Assembly: GCA_001464035.1 (NCBI GenBank)
Contig: LNEC01000011.1
Location: 124,001 to 188,000, forward strand
From: Bradyrhizobiaceae bacterium Ga0074131
GTDB lineage: Bacteria; Pseudomonadota; Alphaproteobacteria; Rhizobiales; Xanthobacteraceae
Reading direction: 5' to 3'
Length of the DNA stretch: 64,000 nt
Part shown: one piece after another, positions 8,708-18,138 of the stretch
How the letters are laid out: every line of letters starts with the position of its first letter
Numbering within the stretch: position 1 is the first letter of the stretch
The notes under the pieces: model-generated
Databases searched by the model: none
What the model saw: only the letters and a program-made list of their open reading frames with translations
Told to the model about the DNA's origin: nothing
Made by a program: the position numbers and the translations under genes

Positions 8708-10032
8708 CCCCGTGCCGCCAGCCAGCGCTGCGCCGCCAATACCGCGAGTTCGCGCAAGGCGTCGTTGGCGATCTGCTCGATCGCCTCGCCGACGAACGCC
8801 TGGATCAGCAGCGCCTGGGCTTCCTTTTCGGAAAGCCCGCGCGCACGCAGGTAGAACAGCAGGCTGTCATCGAGCGCGCCGGCGGTTGCGCCATGGCCGC
8901 AGGTGACGTCGTCGGCAAAGATTTCCAGTTCCGGCTTGTTGTCGGCCTCGGCCTCGTCGGACAGCAGTAGCGCCCGCGTCATCATTCTGGCGTCGGTCTT
9001 CTGCGCCTTGGGGCGGACGATGATCCGGCCCTGAAACACCGAATGGCCGCGGTCATCGACCACGGCGCGGAAGATCTCGCGGCTCGAACAGTTCGGCACC
9101 GCATGATCGAGAAACAGCGTGGTGTCGGCGTGCTGGCGACCATTGAGCAGGTTGACGCCGTTGGTCTCGACCCGGGAGCCCTCGCCCGCGACCGCGATGA
9201 CGGCCTGATAGCGGCTGACCAACGAACCGGTGTTCATCCCGAAGGTGTTGAAATGCGCGTTGGCGCCCAGCGTCACGACCGCGGAAGAGATATTGAAGGC
9301 CTCACGGCTATCCTCGATCAGGCGAACATGGTCGAGCCGCGCGCCGTCGCCGATCGCCACGACCAGGGAGTCATGGACCTGATAGGCTTTCGTGCCTTCG
9401 GCGCCGATATAGCTTTCCACCAGGGTCGCGGTGGTGTGCTTGCCGACACGGATCAGGGAGCGCGTGAACATCGCCGCAGGTATCATACCGCTGGCGATAT
9501 GAACGATATGCAGGGGCTGCTCAAGCACTGCGCCATCGGCGATTTCGATCACGACGCCGTCCGTCATCATCGCGCTGTTGAGCGCCACCATGGCATCGGA
9601 ACTATCAGGTGAGAACAGTTGGGCAAGCAGCGCGGCATCGCCGGCCTCCAGCGCTTCGCGCAACGTGCGGATGCCGAGGCCTTTTTCAAGACCGGCCGTC
9701 TCGGACAGTGTCGGCGCGAATACGCCATCCACCAGCACCAGGGGGCGGACGCCCGCGATGGCGTGAAGCTTCAACGCGGTGGCCGCGCGCTTCATTGCCG
9801 CGGCATCCGGCGCCGCCGCCAGCGGCAGCACCTCGCGCATCAGCACGCGCAGGTCGGTGTATTTCCAGTCCTCGATCCGCCGGTAAGGCAGGCCCAGCCG
9901 CGCGTAGGCTTCGAACGCCTGTCGCCTGGTATCTGCGACCTTGCCTGCGCCGGGCAGCCGGTCACGCGCGACGGCGAGCATATCGCTCTGGGCGTGGGCG
10001 GTTTCGGTTTTGGCCAGTACTACGTTCATCAC
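8704..10032 (-). CDS. sufD: Fe-S cluster assembly scaffold subunit SufD
   Basis: 442 residues with the right-handed beta-helix of the SufB/SufD family. Characteristic C-terminal motifs are FQGRIIVRPKAQKTDA, DVTCGHGATAGALDD and YLRARGLSEKEAQALLIQAF. The His of CGHGAT is a conserved scaffold residue. N-terminal region contains GLPYRRIEDWKYTDLR, typical of SufD. It forms the SufBC2D complex on which clusters are built. It sits 16 bases after sufC and overlaps sufS by four bases. Start ATG 10032 (MMNVVLAKTETAHAQ). Confidence 0.95.
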   Translation of the reverse strand: MMNVVLAKTETAHAQSDMLAVARDRLPGAGKVADTRRQAFEAYARLGLPYRRIEDWKYTDLRVLMREVLPLAAAPDAAAMKRAATALKLHAIAGVRPLVLVDGVFAPTLSETAGLEKGLGIRTLREALEAGDAALLAQLFSPDSSDAMVALNSAMMTDGVVIEIADGAVLEQPLHIVHIASGMIPAAMFTRSLIRVGKHTTATLVESYIGAEGTKAYQVHDSLVVAIGDGARLDHVRLIEDSREAFNISSAVVTLGANAHFNTFGMNTGSLVSRYQAVIAVAGEGSRVETNGVNLLNGRQHADTTLFLDHAVPNCSSREIFRAVVDDRGHSVFQGRIIVRPKAQKTDARMMTRALLLSDEAEADNKPELEIFADDVTCGHGATAGALDDSLLFYLRARGLSEKEAQALLIQAFVGEAIEQIANDALRELAVLAAQRWLAARG

Positions 10033-10048
10033 TAAATCCGCATCTCGC

Positions 10049-10801
10049 TCAGGCCGCGTCTTCGAACTGGGCGTAACCGGAAGCTTCCAGCTCCAGCGCC
10101 AGTTCCTTGCCGCCGCTTTTCACCACACGGCCCTTCGACATCACGTGAACGAAATCGGGCACGATGTAATTCAGCAGCCGCTGATAATGGGTGATCACCA
10201 CCATGGCGCGCTCGGGCGACCGCAGCGCGTTGACGCCGTCAGCGGCGACCCGCAGTGCGTCGATGTCGAGGCCGGAATCCATCTCGTCGAGGATGCACAG
10301 GCTGGGCTCGAACAGCGCCATCTGCAGGATCTCATTGCGCTTCTTCTCGCCGCCGGAGAACCCGACATTGACGCCACGGCGCAGCATGTCCTGTGGAATG
10401 TTGAGGGAAGCCGCGACGCTGCGCACCTTCTTGAGAAAGTCCGGAGTGGAGAATTCGCTCTCACCGCGCGCCTTGCGCTGTGCATTCAGCGCGGTGCGCA
10501 GGAAGGTCATGGTGGCGACGCCGGGGATTTCCACCGGATACTGGAACGCGAGGAAAACGCCCTTGGCGGAACGCTGGTCCGGCGACATCTCCAGCAGGTC
10601 CTCGCCCTTGAACAGGATCTCGCCGCCGGTGACGTCATAGCCCGGCTTGCCGGCGATGACGTGCGACAGCGTCGATTTGCCGGAGCCGTTCGGCCCCATG
10701 ATGGCGTGCACTTCGCCCGGGTTCACGGTGAGCGACAGCCCGTGGAGAATTTCACGCTCCTCGACACGCACCTGGAGGTTTTTGACTTCGAGTAGTGACA
10801 T
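10049..10801 (-). CDS. sufC: SUF system ATPase SufC
   Basis: 250-residue ABC-type ATPase. Walker A is GPNGSGKST (about 36-44), the signature is FSGGEKKR and Walker B is LCILDEMDSGLDID, the last being diagnostic for SufC. It powers conformational changes of SufB and SufD during cluster assembly; it has no transmembrane partner. It follows sufB after a 127-base gap holding a palindromic repeat, and precedes sufD by 16 bases. Confidence 0.97.
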   Translation of the reverse strand: MSLLEVKNLQVRVEEREILHGLSLTVNPGEVHAIMGPNGSGKSTLSHVIAGKPGYDVTGGEILFKGEDLLEMSPDQRSAKGVFLAFQYPVEIPGVATMTFLRTALNAQRKARGESEFSTPDFLKKVRSVAASLNIPQDMLRRGVNVGFSGGEKKRNEILQMALFEPSLCILDEMDSGLDIDALRVAADGVNALRSPERAMVVITHYQRLLNYIVPDFVHVMSKGRVVKSGGKELALELEASGYAQFEDAA

Positions 10802-10835
10802 AGAACTGTCCTTAAAAAACCGACTTGGAGAGTTT

Positions 10836-10915
10836 CGTCATTGCGAGGAGCTCTTGCGACGAAGTAATCCAGCTTTTTTCGCGCTATGGATTGCTTCGCT
10901 GCGCTCGCAATGACG
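10836..10915. repeat. 80-bp palindromic repeat inside the suf operon (sufB-sufC gap)
   Basis: Perfect 12-base inverted ends CGTCATTGCGAG (10836-10847) and CTCGCAATGACG (10904-10915). The interior is also partly palindromic (GCGACGAAGTAATCC ... GGATTGCTTCGC). The transcript would fold into one long hairpin between sufB and sufC. Elements with CGTCATTGCGAG ends are common in Bradyrhizobium and relatives (recalled). Confidence 0.85.
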
Positions 10916-10927
10916 GCATCAAAACCG

Positions 10928-12409
10928 TCACCCCACGCTGCCTTCCAGCGAGATCGAGATCAGCTTCTGCGCCTCAACCGCGAATTCCATCGGCAGCTGC
11001 TGCAGCACGTCCTTGACGAAACCGTTGACCACGAGGCCGACGGCTTCCTCCTGGCTCAGCCCGCGCTGCACGCAGTAGAACAGCACGTCCTCGGAAATCT
11101 TCGACGTGGTGGCCTCATGCTCGAAAAGCGCGGACGAATTCTTCGCCTCGATGTAGGGCACGGTATGCGCACCGCACTTGTCGCCGATCAGCAAGGAATC
11201 ACACGCCGTAAAATTGCGGGCGCCGGTGGCCTTGCGGTGGGCGGTGACGAGGCCGCGATAGGTGTTCTGCGAGACGCCGGCGGCGATGCCCTTGGAGATG
11301 ATCCGGCTCGTCGTATTCTTGCCGAGATGGATCATCTTGGTGCCGGAATCGACCTGCTGATGGCCATTCGATATCGCGATCGAATAGAACTCGCCGCGCG
11401 AATTATCGCCGCGCAGGATGCAGCTCGGATATTTCCAGGTGATGGCCGAACCGGTCTCGACCTGGGTCCAGGAAATCTTCGAGTTGTTGCCGCGGCAATC
11501 GCCTCGCTTGGTGACGAAATTGTAGATGCCGCCCAGGCCCTCGGAATTGCCGGGATACCAGTTCTGCACTGTCGAATACTTGATCTCGGCGTCGTCGAGC
11601 GTGACCAGCTCGACCACGGCGGCATGCAGCTGGTTCTCGTCGCGCTGAGGTGCCGTGCAGCCTTCGAGATAGCTGACGTAGGCGCCCTTGTCGGCGATGA
11701 TCAGCGTGCGCTCGAACTGGCCGGTGTTGCGCTCGTTAATGCGGAAATAGGTCGACAGCTCCATCGGGCAGCGCACGCCCGGCGGCACGTATACGAACGA
11801 GCCGTCTGAGAACACCGCGGAATTCAGCGTCGCAAAGTAATTGTCCGAGGTCGGCACCACCGTGCCGAGATATTTCCGCACCAGTTCGGGATGCTCGCGG
11901 ATCGCCTCCGAGATCGGCATGAAGATCACGCCGGCCTGCTTCAGCTCTTTCTGGAACGTGGTCGCCACCGAAACCGAGTCGAACACGGCATCGACGGCGA
12001 TGCGACGCTCGCCTTCCGGGCGCACGACGCCTTCCAGTACCTCGACCTCGCGAAGGGGAATGCCGAGCTTCTCGTAGGTCTTCAGGATTTCCGGATCGAT
12101 CTCGTCGAGCGAGCCGATCTGCTTCTTCGGCTTAGGCGCTGAGTAATAGTACAAATCCTGATAATCGATCTTGGGATAATGGACCCGGGCCCATGTCGGC
12201 TCGGTCATGGTCAGCCAGCGGCGATACGCCTCCAGACGCCATTCCAGCATCCAGGCCGGTTCGTTCTTCTTGGCCGAGATGAAGCGGACGGTGTCTTCCG
12301 AAAGCCCTTTGGGGGCCTTGTCCGACTCGATGAGCGTCTCGAATCCATAGCGATATTGATCGACGTCGATCCGGCGAACCCGATCAACGGTCTCTTGTAC
12401 GGCCGCCAT
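10928..12409 (-). CDS. sufB: Fe-S cluster assembly scaffold subunit SufB
   Basis: 493 residues from ATG 12409, chosen because GGAGGATGG lies directly upstream; an in-frame ATG at 12433 would add eight residues. SufB hallmarks are [71 protein letters not shown], and near the C-terminus [18 protein letters not shown]. The Cys in [12 protein letters not shown] corresponds to the conserved scaffold cysteine. SufB receives sulfur from SufS and with SufD assembles the cluster. An 84-base gap separates it from the upstream desulfurase gene. Confidence 0.97.
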   Translation of the reverse strand: MAAVQETVDRVRRIDVDQYRYGFETLIESDKAPKGLSEDTVRFISAKKNEPAWMLEWRLEAYRRWLTMTEPTWARVHYPKIDYQDLYYYSAPKPKKQIGSLDEIDPEILKTYEKLGIPLREVEVLEGVVRPEGERRIAVDAVFDSVSVATTFQKELKQAGVIFMPISEAIREHPELVRKYLGTVVPTSDNYFATLNSAVFSDGSFVYVPPGVRCPMELSTYFRINERNTGQFERTLIIADKGAYVSYLEGCTAPQRDENQLHAAVVELVTLDDAEIKYSTVQNWYPGNSEGLGGIYNFVTKRGDCRGNNSKISWTQVETGSAITWKYPSCILRGDNSRGEFYSIAISNGHQQVDSGTKMIHLGKNTTSRIISKGIAAGVSQNTYRGLVTAHRKATGARNFTACDSLLIGDKCGAHTVPYIEAKNSSALFEHEATTSKISEDVLFYCVQRGLSQEEAVGLVVNGFVKDVLQQLPMEFAVEAQKLISISLEGSVG

Positions 12410-12493
12410 TCCATCCTCCGCTCGCGGTTTCAAGGACCGCGGTGTGGATCACTTCTGAAACTTTACAATGTTTCTTCGAGGAAATCACCTGCC

Positions 12494-13660
12494 TTAGAAC
12501 CGTTCAAGCAGTGTTTCGTCGCACCCTCTAAGTAGTGTACCGGTGAGCTTTCGCCAAGCCTCCAGGCAGCGATCAATGTCCTGGGATGTCGTGGACCAGC
12601 CAAGACTGAGCCGCACGGCTCCCTGGGCGAGGTCAGGGCCGAATCCCATGGCTTCCAGCACGTGGGACGGCTGAACCTTGCCCGAGGAACAGGCGGAACC
12701 CGAGGATACGGCGATACCGGCGAGGTCGAACCCAATCACGGCCGTCTCCGCCCTCAGGCCGGGAACCGTGAACAGGGTCGTATTGGGCAGTCGCCGAACT
12801 TCATCGGAAAAGATGACGACCCCGGGGGTCCGCCGCAATCCGGTTTCAAGCTGGCTTCGCAGGGCTTCGAAACGAGCGGCGTCACGTCCCTGCGCCGAAA
12901 TGGCGGCCTTCGCAGCCGCACCGAACCCCGCGATTCCCGCAACATTCTCGGTCCCGGCCCGGCGGCCGAGTTCCTGACCGCCACCGCGGAGCGCAGACTC
13001 AAACCCAAGCAGGCCGTCAGCCAAGACCAGGGCGCCGGCACCCTTGGGACCACCTATCTTGTGCGCAGAAAGCGACACCAGATCGGCACCCAAAGCATTG
13101 ATATCGAATGGTATCTTTCCAAGGGCCTGGATCGCGTCGACATGCATCAATCCGCCCGCTTGATGTATGATCGCAGCGGCCTCACCTACCGGCTGAATTG
13201 CGCCGGTTTCGTTGTTGGCCAACATCACTGAGACCAGCGCCGGGGGGCCGGCCGCCAGCAGCGCCCGAAGCTGATCGAGATCGAGCACGCCTGAACCGGT
13301 GACACCGACGCGTTCGATGGCATCAACCTGAAATCGCCCGCCTGACAGAACCGAAGCATGCTCGACCGCTGAAACCAGCAATCTTTCGACCGCAAGCCCC
13401 GCCCCTCGCCTCAACCCGGGCTGCAGCGCCGAGGCATTCGCCTCTGTCCCACCCGACGTAAACACCAGGTTGCGCGGCGAGGCACCGACTGCGCCCGCGA
13501 TCGAGGCCCTCGCCTCCTCGACCAGCCGGCGAGCCCGACGGCCCTCGGCGTGAACAGATGAGGGGTTTCCGCTGATTTCCCACGCCGCGGCCATCGCCTC
13601 CCTGGCCTCAGGGCGCAGCGGCGTCGTGGCGTTCCAGTCGAGATAGGTCCGGTCAGGCAT
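12494..13660 (-). CDS. Cysteine desulfurase, IscS/NifS (group I) type
   Basis: 388 residues with class-V aminotransferase motifs: YLDWNATTPLRPEA, TSGGTEANASAL, HVDAIQALGKIPF, and the PLP lysine in SLSAHKIGGPKGAG. The catalytic Cys lies on a long loop, SSGSACSSGKVQPSHVL, typical of group I enzymes and unlike sufS downstream. It heads the leftward suf run. Having both a NifS/IscS-type and a SufS enzyme in one operon is usual in rhizobia; the former may also supply sulfur for other pathways. No iscR/rirA-type regulator gene is next to it. The start ATG 13660 has no strong ribosome-binding site. Confidence 0.93.
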   Translation of the reverse strand: MPDRTYLDWNATTPLRPEAREAMAAAWEISGNPSSVHAEGRRARRLVEEARASIAGAVGASPRNLVFTSGGTEANASALQPGLRRGAGLAVERLLVSAVEHASVLSGGRFQVDAIERVGVTGSGVLDLDQLRALLAAGPPALVSVMLANNETGAIQPVGEAAAIIHQAGGLMHVDAIQALGKIPFDINALGADLVSLSAHKIGGPKGAGALVLADGLLGFESALRGGGQELGRRAGTENVAGIAGFGAAAKAAISAQGRDAARFEALRSQLETGLRRTPGVVIFSDEVRRLPNTTLFTVPGLRAETAVIGFDLAGIAVSSGSACSSGKVQPSHVLEAMGFGPDLAQGAVRLSLGWSTTSQDIDRCLEAWRKLTGTLLRGCDETLLERF

Positions 13661-13969
13661 CTAGTATGATATTACCTTGGAGGCAGGCGCAGCGGCAACA
13701 GGCGAGCCCACCCGGGCAACCTTGTCTCAAGTGGGGATCAAGCCGTCGCCAGGCAATCGCAAGAGCTAACGCTTTGAACGCGCTGCGGGATGCTCAAGAT
13801 GCTTGCTTTTGGCCCCTCGCCTCATGCTAGAACGCGGCCTCCAGTTCACCGAGCGCCGTTCGCATCGCGCCAAACGACGCCTGATCCGCCCCTTTAACTC
13901 TGCGAGGCTTCACCCGCGAACGCGCCGGATGAGGCCGCTCAAAGGCGGTTGATTTGCCAAGGAATCAAA
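13661..13969. other. Divergent intergenic region between the suf operon and the hydrolase gene
   Basis: 309 bases without a gene. It should hold promoters for both directions. CTTGCTTTT..GCTAGAAC (13802-13833) is a weak promoter candidate for the hydrolase. No convincing Irr or RirA operator was found by eye. Confidence 0.4.
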
Positions 13970-14617
13970 ATGCCTGAAGTCATTTTCACCGGCCCCGCAG
14001 GCCGTCTTGAAGGCCGTTATCATCCGGCCAAGCAGAAGAACGCGCCGATCGCGATGGTGCTGCATCCGCATCCGCAATTCCACGGCACGATGAATCACCA
14101 GATCATCTACCAGTGCTACTACGCCTTCGCGCATCGTGGCTTCTCGGTGCTGCGCTTCAACTTTCGCGGCGTCGGCCGCAGCCAGGGCTCGTTCGATCAC
14201 GGCACCGGCGAACTCTCCGATGCCGCGTCCGCGCTCGACTGGGCGCAGACCATCAATCCCGAGGCTCGCGCGTGCTGGGTCGCGGGTTTTTCGTTCGGCG
14301 CCTGGATCGGCATGCAGCTGCTGATGCGCCGGCCCGAGGTCGAAGGATTCATCTCGATCGCGCCACCCGCCAATCTTTACGACTTCTCGTTCCTCGCGCC
14401 CTGCCCGTCCTCGGGGCTCATCGTGCATGGCGAGAAGGATGCGGTGGTGCCGCCGAAGGACGTCAACACCCTGGTCGAGAAGCTCAAGACCCAGAAGGGC
14501 ATCGTGATCGATCAGCAGATCATCCCGGGCGCCAACCATTTCTTCGACGGCAAGCTGCAGCCGTTGATGGAGACGGTGACGGGCTATCTCGACATGCGGC
14601 TCGCCAACGTTCGCTGA
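13970..14617 (+). CDS. Alpha/beta hydrolase (COG2945-like)
   Basis: 215 residues from ATG 13970, preceded by AAGGAATC; an upstream in-frame start at 13949 is less likely. The fold is shown by VLHPHPQFHGTMNH, LRFNFRGVGRSQG and the nucleophile elbow AGFSFGAW (GxSxG). The acid is in VHGEKDAVVP and the catalytic His in GANHFF. This group is found beside the suf operon in many rhizobia (recalled) but its substrate is unknown. It is divergent from the desulfurase gene and probably not part of the operon. Cytoplasmic; no signal peptide. Confidence 0.88.
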   Translation: MPEVIFTGPAGRLEGRYHPAKQKNAPIAMVLHPHPQFHGTMNHQIIYQCYYAFAHRGFSVLRFNFRGVGRSQGSFDHGTGELSDAASALDWAQTINPEARACWVAGFSFGAWIGMQLLMRRPEVEGFISIAPPANLYDFSFLAPCPSSGLIVHGEKDAVVPPKDVNTLVEKLKTQKGIVIDQQIIPGANHFFDGKLQPLMETVTGYLDMRLANVR

Positions 14618-14667
14618 GGCTGCGTGCGCGTTCGTCGCGCTTCGGCGTGGGGTATCTAGCGTGGTCG

Positions 14668-14790
14668 CGTAGGGTGGACAAAGATTCCGCCGTAGCTCGA
14701 AGAGCGAAGGGGGAAGCGTGCCCACCATCTTTCTTGATTCACATGCAAAGGTGGGCACGGCGCGAAGAGCGCGCCTTTGCCCACCCTACG
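14668..14790. repeat. GTAGGGTGG..CCACCCTACG inverted repeat element
   Basis: CGTAGGGTGGACAAAG at 14668 is mirrored by CTTTGCCCACCCTACG ending at 14790, with inner GTGCCCACC / GGTGGGCAC arms. It lies between the convergent hydrolase and GST genes, so it could act as a bidirectional transcription end. Elements with these ends are familiar in Bradyrhizobium genomes (recalled). Confidence 0.8.
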
Positions 14791-14800
14791 ACTGCCGGCG

Positions 14801-15478
14801 CTACGCGGCCAGTTTCAGTAGATGCGCGTCATGGCGGACGAGAAACGCACGCAGCAGTTCGGGATAATCGGGTCCGACCGCAGCCTGAACGCTTGGCCGC
14901 TTCGCGAGCGCCGCTCGCCACATCAGCACCTTCGGCGTTTTCACGAATACGGCGAGATCGATAAGCTCATCGAAAACGTCGAAATAGCGAAAGATCGGCG
15001 CAAACACCGCGTCCACGAGACCAAAGCCCTCACCTGCGAAGAACGGGCCTGCGCCAAGCGCCGCCTCGACACGCGCAAACTTCGCGGCGACCGCCTCGCG
15101 CTTACTTTCGAATATCACGGCATCGGTGGTGGTTTCGAGACCCCATAAGTCGGTCAGGATGGCGGAGCCGAACTCCATCCATGCCCGGTGCTGGGCGCGC
15201 TGCAGCGGATCCTGCGGATGCAGGCTTGGCCCACCTTGGGTCTCCTCGATGTACTCGCAAATGACATTGCTCTCGAACAGCGCCGCCTCGCCGTGATCGG
15301 AGGCGACGGTAAGCACGGGCACCTTGCCGAGCGGCGAGACTTTCGAGAACCAGTCCGGCTTGTTGGCGAGATCTATGTCGATCCGCTCGAACGGCACACC
15401 CTTCTCGTTGAGTGCGATCACCGCGCGTTGCACGTACGGACAGAGTTTGTGACTGATCAATTTTATTCGAGCGGCCAT
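14801..15478 (-). CDS. Glutathione S-transferase family protein
   Basis: 225 residues from ATG 15478. The thioredoxin-like N-terminal domain begins KLISHKLCPYVQRAVIALNE; the CPYV site has a cysteine nucleophile, as in omega/beta-like GSTs and dehydroascorbate reductases. It is followed by PLGKVPVL (cis-Pro) and ALFESNVICEYIEE (the Glu-Ser glutathione-binding pair). The C-terminal helical domain spans about 90-215. It probably reduces or conjugates glutathione adducts. A promoter with three adjoining decamer repeats lies immediately upstream (15497-15539), suggesting it is induced by release of a repressor. Alternative in-frame start at 15508 would lie inside that operator. Confidence 0.9.
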   Translation of the reverse strand: MAARIKLISHKLCPYVQRAVIALNEKGVPFERIDIDLANKPDWFSKVSPLGKVPVLTVASDHGEAALFESNVICEYIEETQGGPSLHPQDPLQRAQHRAWMEFGSAILTDLWGLETTTDAVIFESKREAVAAKFARVEAALGAGPFFAGEGFGLVDAVFAPIFRYFDVFDELIDLAVFVKTPKVLMWRAALAKRPSVQAAVGPDYPELLRAFLVRHDAHLLKLAA

Positions 15479-15496
15479 GGCATATCTCGCAGCTTG

Positions 15497-15528
15497 ATGC
15501 AGATGCATGTATCTACATGCACGTGCAT
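15497..15528 (-). promoter_or_regulatory. Putative operator: three adjoining decamer repeats over the GST -10 box
   Basis: On the minus strand the sequence reads ATGCACGTGC / ATGTAGATAC / ATGCATCTGC / AT. Each decamer together with the following AT is a near-palindromic 12-mer. The array covers the 3' part of the promoter spacer, the -10 box and the start region, a position suited to repression. Confidence 0.5.
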
Positions 15529-15539
15529 TAAACTGTCAA
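15510..15539 (-). promoter_or_regulatory. Putative sigma70-type promoter for the GST gene
   Basis: TTGACA (15539-15534), 18-base spacer, TAGATA (15515-15510) on the minus strand. The -35 is a perfect consensus. Transcription would begin near 15503, leaving about 25 bases before the ATG. Confidence 0.6.
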
Positions 15540-15561
15540 GGTCGATGCGTCAGCATCGTCA

Positions 15562-16665
15562 TCACGGCCGAGCGATCACCCCGCCGGTCATCGGGATCGG
15601 CACGCCCGTGGTGGCGGGATAGCTCAGCGGCAGGCCCTTGAGGCCGCGCGCGGCCAAAAAGCCAAAGGCCTGCGCCTCGATCGCGTCGGCCGACCAGCCC
15701 AGCGCGTCGGCGGACTCCACGGTGGCCGGCGCGAGACGCTCGCGCAGCATCCGCAGCATGGTGAGGTTGCGGGCACCGCCGCCGGCGACGATCCAACTCC
15801 CGGGCTCCTTCGGCAGCAGCGGCACGATGCGGGCGATGGCTTCCGCCGTGAACGCCGTCAGAGTGGCCGCGCCGTCGGCGGGCGGCATCTCGCGCAGCGC
15901 CAGCGAGGCGAAGTCGTTGCGGTCAAGCGATTTCGGCGGCGGCATTGCAAAGAACGGATGCTCCAGTGCCCGGATCACCCATGCCACATCGACGACACCC
16001 TGGGCCGCCATGCGGCCCTCGCAATCGAACGGCTGGCCCATCTTGCGGAACATGTAATCGTCGAGCAGCGCGTTGCCGGGCCCGGTATCGCAGGCGATCA
16101 GGACATCTGACCCGTCGATATAGGTGATGTTGGAGACGCCGCCGATATTGACAACAACGATCGGGCCCTCGCGCTCCAGCGATTGCGCCAGCGCGCGGTG
16201 ATAGACCGGCACGAACGGCGCGCCCTGCCCGCCGGCAGCGACATCGGCCGCGCGGAAATCATGCATGACCGGGATATGGATGGCGCGCGCAAGCGCCGCG
16301 GCATCGCCGATCTGCACGGTCATTTTCTGCGCCGGCCGGTGCAGCACGGTCTGGCCGTGAAAGCCGACGATATCGATATTCTCTCTGACGATGCGGTGCT
16401 GCGACGTGAAGCTGGCGACCGCCTCGGCATGGGCCTGCGTTACGGCGCGCTCGGCTTCGCCCAGGATGCCCGGGCGGGCGTCGCGCTGCGACAGGTTGAC
16501 GGCCTCGGCAAGCGCCTGGCGCAACAGCCCGCGCTCGTGGTCGGTGTAGGCCCGGTAGCCGGACGGGCCGAACGACTTCACCCGCTTGCCATCGGTTTCG
16601 ATCAAGGCGACGTCGACCCCGTCGAGCGAGGTGCCGCTCATCAGACCGACTGCCGTCAGCATCAT
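15562..16665 (-). CDS. anmK: Anhydro-N-acetylmuramic acid kinase
   Basis: 367 residues from ATG 16665 (an adjacent ATG at 16662 is equivalent), with GGAAGG upstream. The N-terminal phosphate loop GLMSGTSLDGVD is the family signature. The other motifs are VGFHGQTVLHRP, a DFRAADVAAGGQGAPFVP block, VVNIGGVSNITYI and ACDTGPGNALLDD (ASKHA-type ATPase fold). It converts anhydroMurNAc released in cell-wall turnover to MurNAc-6-phosphate for recycling. It is divergent from tyrS, a common arrangement in rhizobia. Confidence 0.96.
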   Translation of the reverse strand: MMLTAVGLMSGTSLDGVDVALIETDGKRVKSFGPSGYRAYTDHERGLLRQALAEAVNLSQRDARPGILGEAERAVTQAHAEAVASFTSQHRIVRENIDIVGFHGQTVLHRPAQKMTVQIGDAAALARAIHIPVMHDFRAADVAAGGQGAPFVPVYHRALAQSLEREGPIVVVNIGGVSNITYIDGSDVLIACDTGPGNALLDDYMFRKMGQPFDCEGRMAAQGVVDVAWVIRALEHPFFAMPPPKSLDRNDFASLALREMPPADGAATLTAFTAEAIARIVPLLPKEPGSWIVAGGGARNLTMLRMLRERLAPATVESADALGWSADAIEAQAFGFLAARGLKGLPLSYPATTGVPIPMTGGVIARP

Positions 16666-16828
16666 TGCATCGTGCCTTCCGAGGCGCCCCTGCCCGTGAA
16701 GCCCTGCTTGTGTCGAACCAGCACATCTTATAATGCCACAGCGCGCACGCCAGCGGCAGCCTGTTCCGCCCGGGTTCCGCGAACTGCTACAATTACCGTG
16801 AAGCAAGAATGATCAAAGTTGCACACAA

Positions 16829-18082
16829 ATGACTGCTTTTAAATCTGATTTTCTGCACATCCTGCAGCAACGTGGCTTCGTCCACCAATGCTCCGATTTT
16901 GAAGGCCTCGACGCGCTCGCCGCGAAAGGCCAGGCGACGGCCTATGTCGGCTATGACTGTACCGCGCCGTCACTGCATATCGGCAATTTCCTCACCATGA
17001 TGATGCTGTACTGGCTGCAGCAGAGCGGCAACAAGCCGATCACCCTGATGGGCGGCGGCACCACCATGGTGGGCGACCCCTCCGGCAAGGACGAATCGCG
17101 CGCGCTACGCACCATCCACGAGATCGAGGCCAATAAGGCGAGCATCCGCGGCGTGTTCGCCAAGGTGCTGCGCTATGGCTCCGGCCCCGGCGACGCCGTC
17201 ATGCTCGACAATGCCGAATGGCTGACCAAGCTGAACTGGATCGAGATGCTGCGCGACATCGGCCGGCATTTTTCGGTCAACCGCATGCTGACGATGGACT
17301 CGGTGCGGCTGCGTCTCGAGCGCGAGCAGGAGATGAGTTTCATCGAATTCAACTACATGGTCTGCCAGGCCTATGATTTCGTCGAACTGTCCCGGCGGGT
17401 CGACTGCCGGCTGCAGATGGGCGGATCGGACCAGTGGGGCAACATCGTCAATGGCGTCGACCTCGGCCGCCGCATGGGAACGCCGCAATTGTTCGCGCTG
17501 ACCACGCCGCTGCTGACGACGGCGTCGGGCGAAAAGATGGGCAAGACCGCCCAGGGCGCGGTCTGGCTCAATGCCGACCAGTTCAGCCCCTACGATTTCT
17601 GGCAGTACTGGCGCAACGCCGAAGACGCCGATGTGATGAAATTTCTCAAGCTGTTCACGATCCTGCCGATGGACGAGATCGCGCGGCTGGCGGCCCTGAA
17701 GGGCGCCGAGATCAACGAAGCCAAGAAGGTTCTTGCCACCGAGGCAACCGCGCTGCTGCACGGCCGCGACGCCGCCAACGCCGCTTCCGAGACCGCGCGG
17801 CAGACGTTCGAGGAGGGCTCGATCGCCGAGAACCTGCCGACGATCGAGATTTCGCGCGGTGAACTCGAAGCCGGGTTTGGGGTGCTGGCGGCGTTCGTCA
17901 AGACGGGCCTCGTCGCTTCGAACGGCGAGGCGCGGCGCCAGATCAAGGGCGGCGGCCTGCGCGTCAACGATGCCGCCGTCAGCGACGACAAGATGATGCT
18001 GAGGTCAGCAGACCTCACCCCGGAAGGCGTCATCAAGCTGTCGTTGGGCCGCAAGCGCCACGTCCTGCTCAGGCCTGCATAG
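16829..18082 (+). CDS. tyrS: Tyrosyl-tRNA synthetase
   Basis: 417 residues, class I synthetase. HIGH-type motif is SLHIGNF (about 49-55), the KMSKS counterpart is [11 protein letters not shown], and tyrosine-binding elements include [21 protein letters not shown] and [11 protein letters not shown]. The C-terminal region (about 345-415) is an S4 RNA-binding domain ([21 protein letters not shown]). It charges tRNA-Tyr. Monocistronic by appearance, divergent from anmK. Confidence 0.98.
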   Translation: MTAFKSDFLHILQQRGFVHQCSDFEGLDALAAKGQATAYVGYDCTAPSLHIGNFLTMMMLYWLQQSGNKPITLMGGGTTMVGDPSGKDESRALRTIHEIEANKASIRGVFAKVLRYGSGPGDAVMLDNAEWLTKLNWIEMLRDIGRHFSVNRMLTMDSVRLRLEREQEMSFIEFNYMVCQAYDFVELSRRVDCRLQMGGSDQWGNIVNGVDLGRRMGTPQLFALTTPLLTTASGEKMGKTAQGAVWLNADQFSPYDFWQYWRNAEDADVMKFLKLFTILPMDEIARLAALKGAEINEAKKVLATEATALLHGRDAANAASETARQTFEEGSIAENLPTIEISRGELEAGFGVLAAFVKTGLVASNGEARRQIKGGGLRVNDAAVSDDKMMLRSADLTPEGVIKLSLGRKRHVLLRPA

Positions 18083-18109
18083 GCGCATTCGCTTTACGCG
18101 CTTGCTCCT

Positions 18110-18127
18110 GAGCGCGGAAACGCGCTC
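18110..18127 (+). other. GAGCGCG-GAAA-CGCGCTC hairpin between tyrS and the MFS gene
   Basis: Perfect 7-base stem with a GNRA tetraloop, 11 bases before the transporter ATG and with no U tract. It may influence translation of the transporter, which has no clear Shine-Dalgarno sequence, or be incidental. Confidence 0.4.
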
Positions 18128-18138
18128 CCTTCCCTTCC

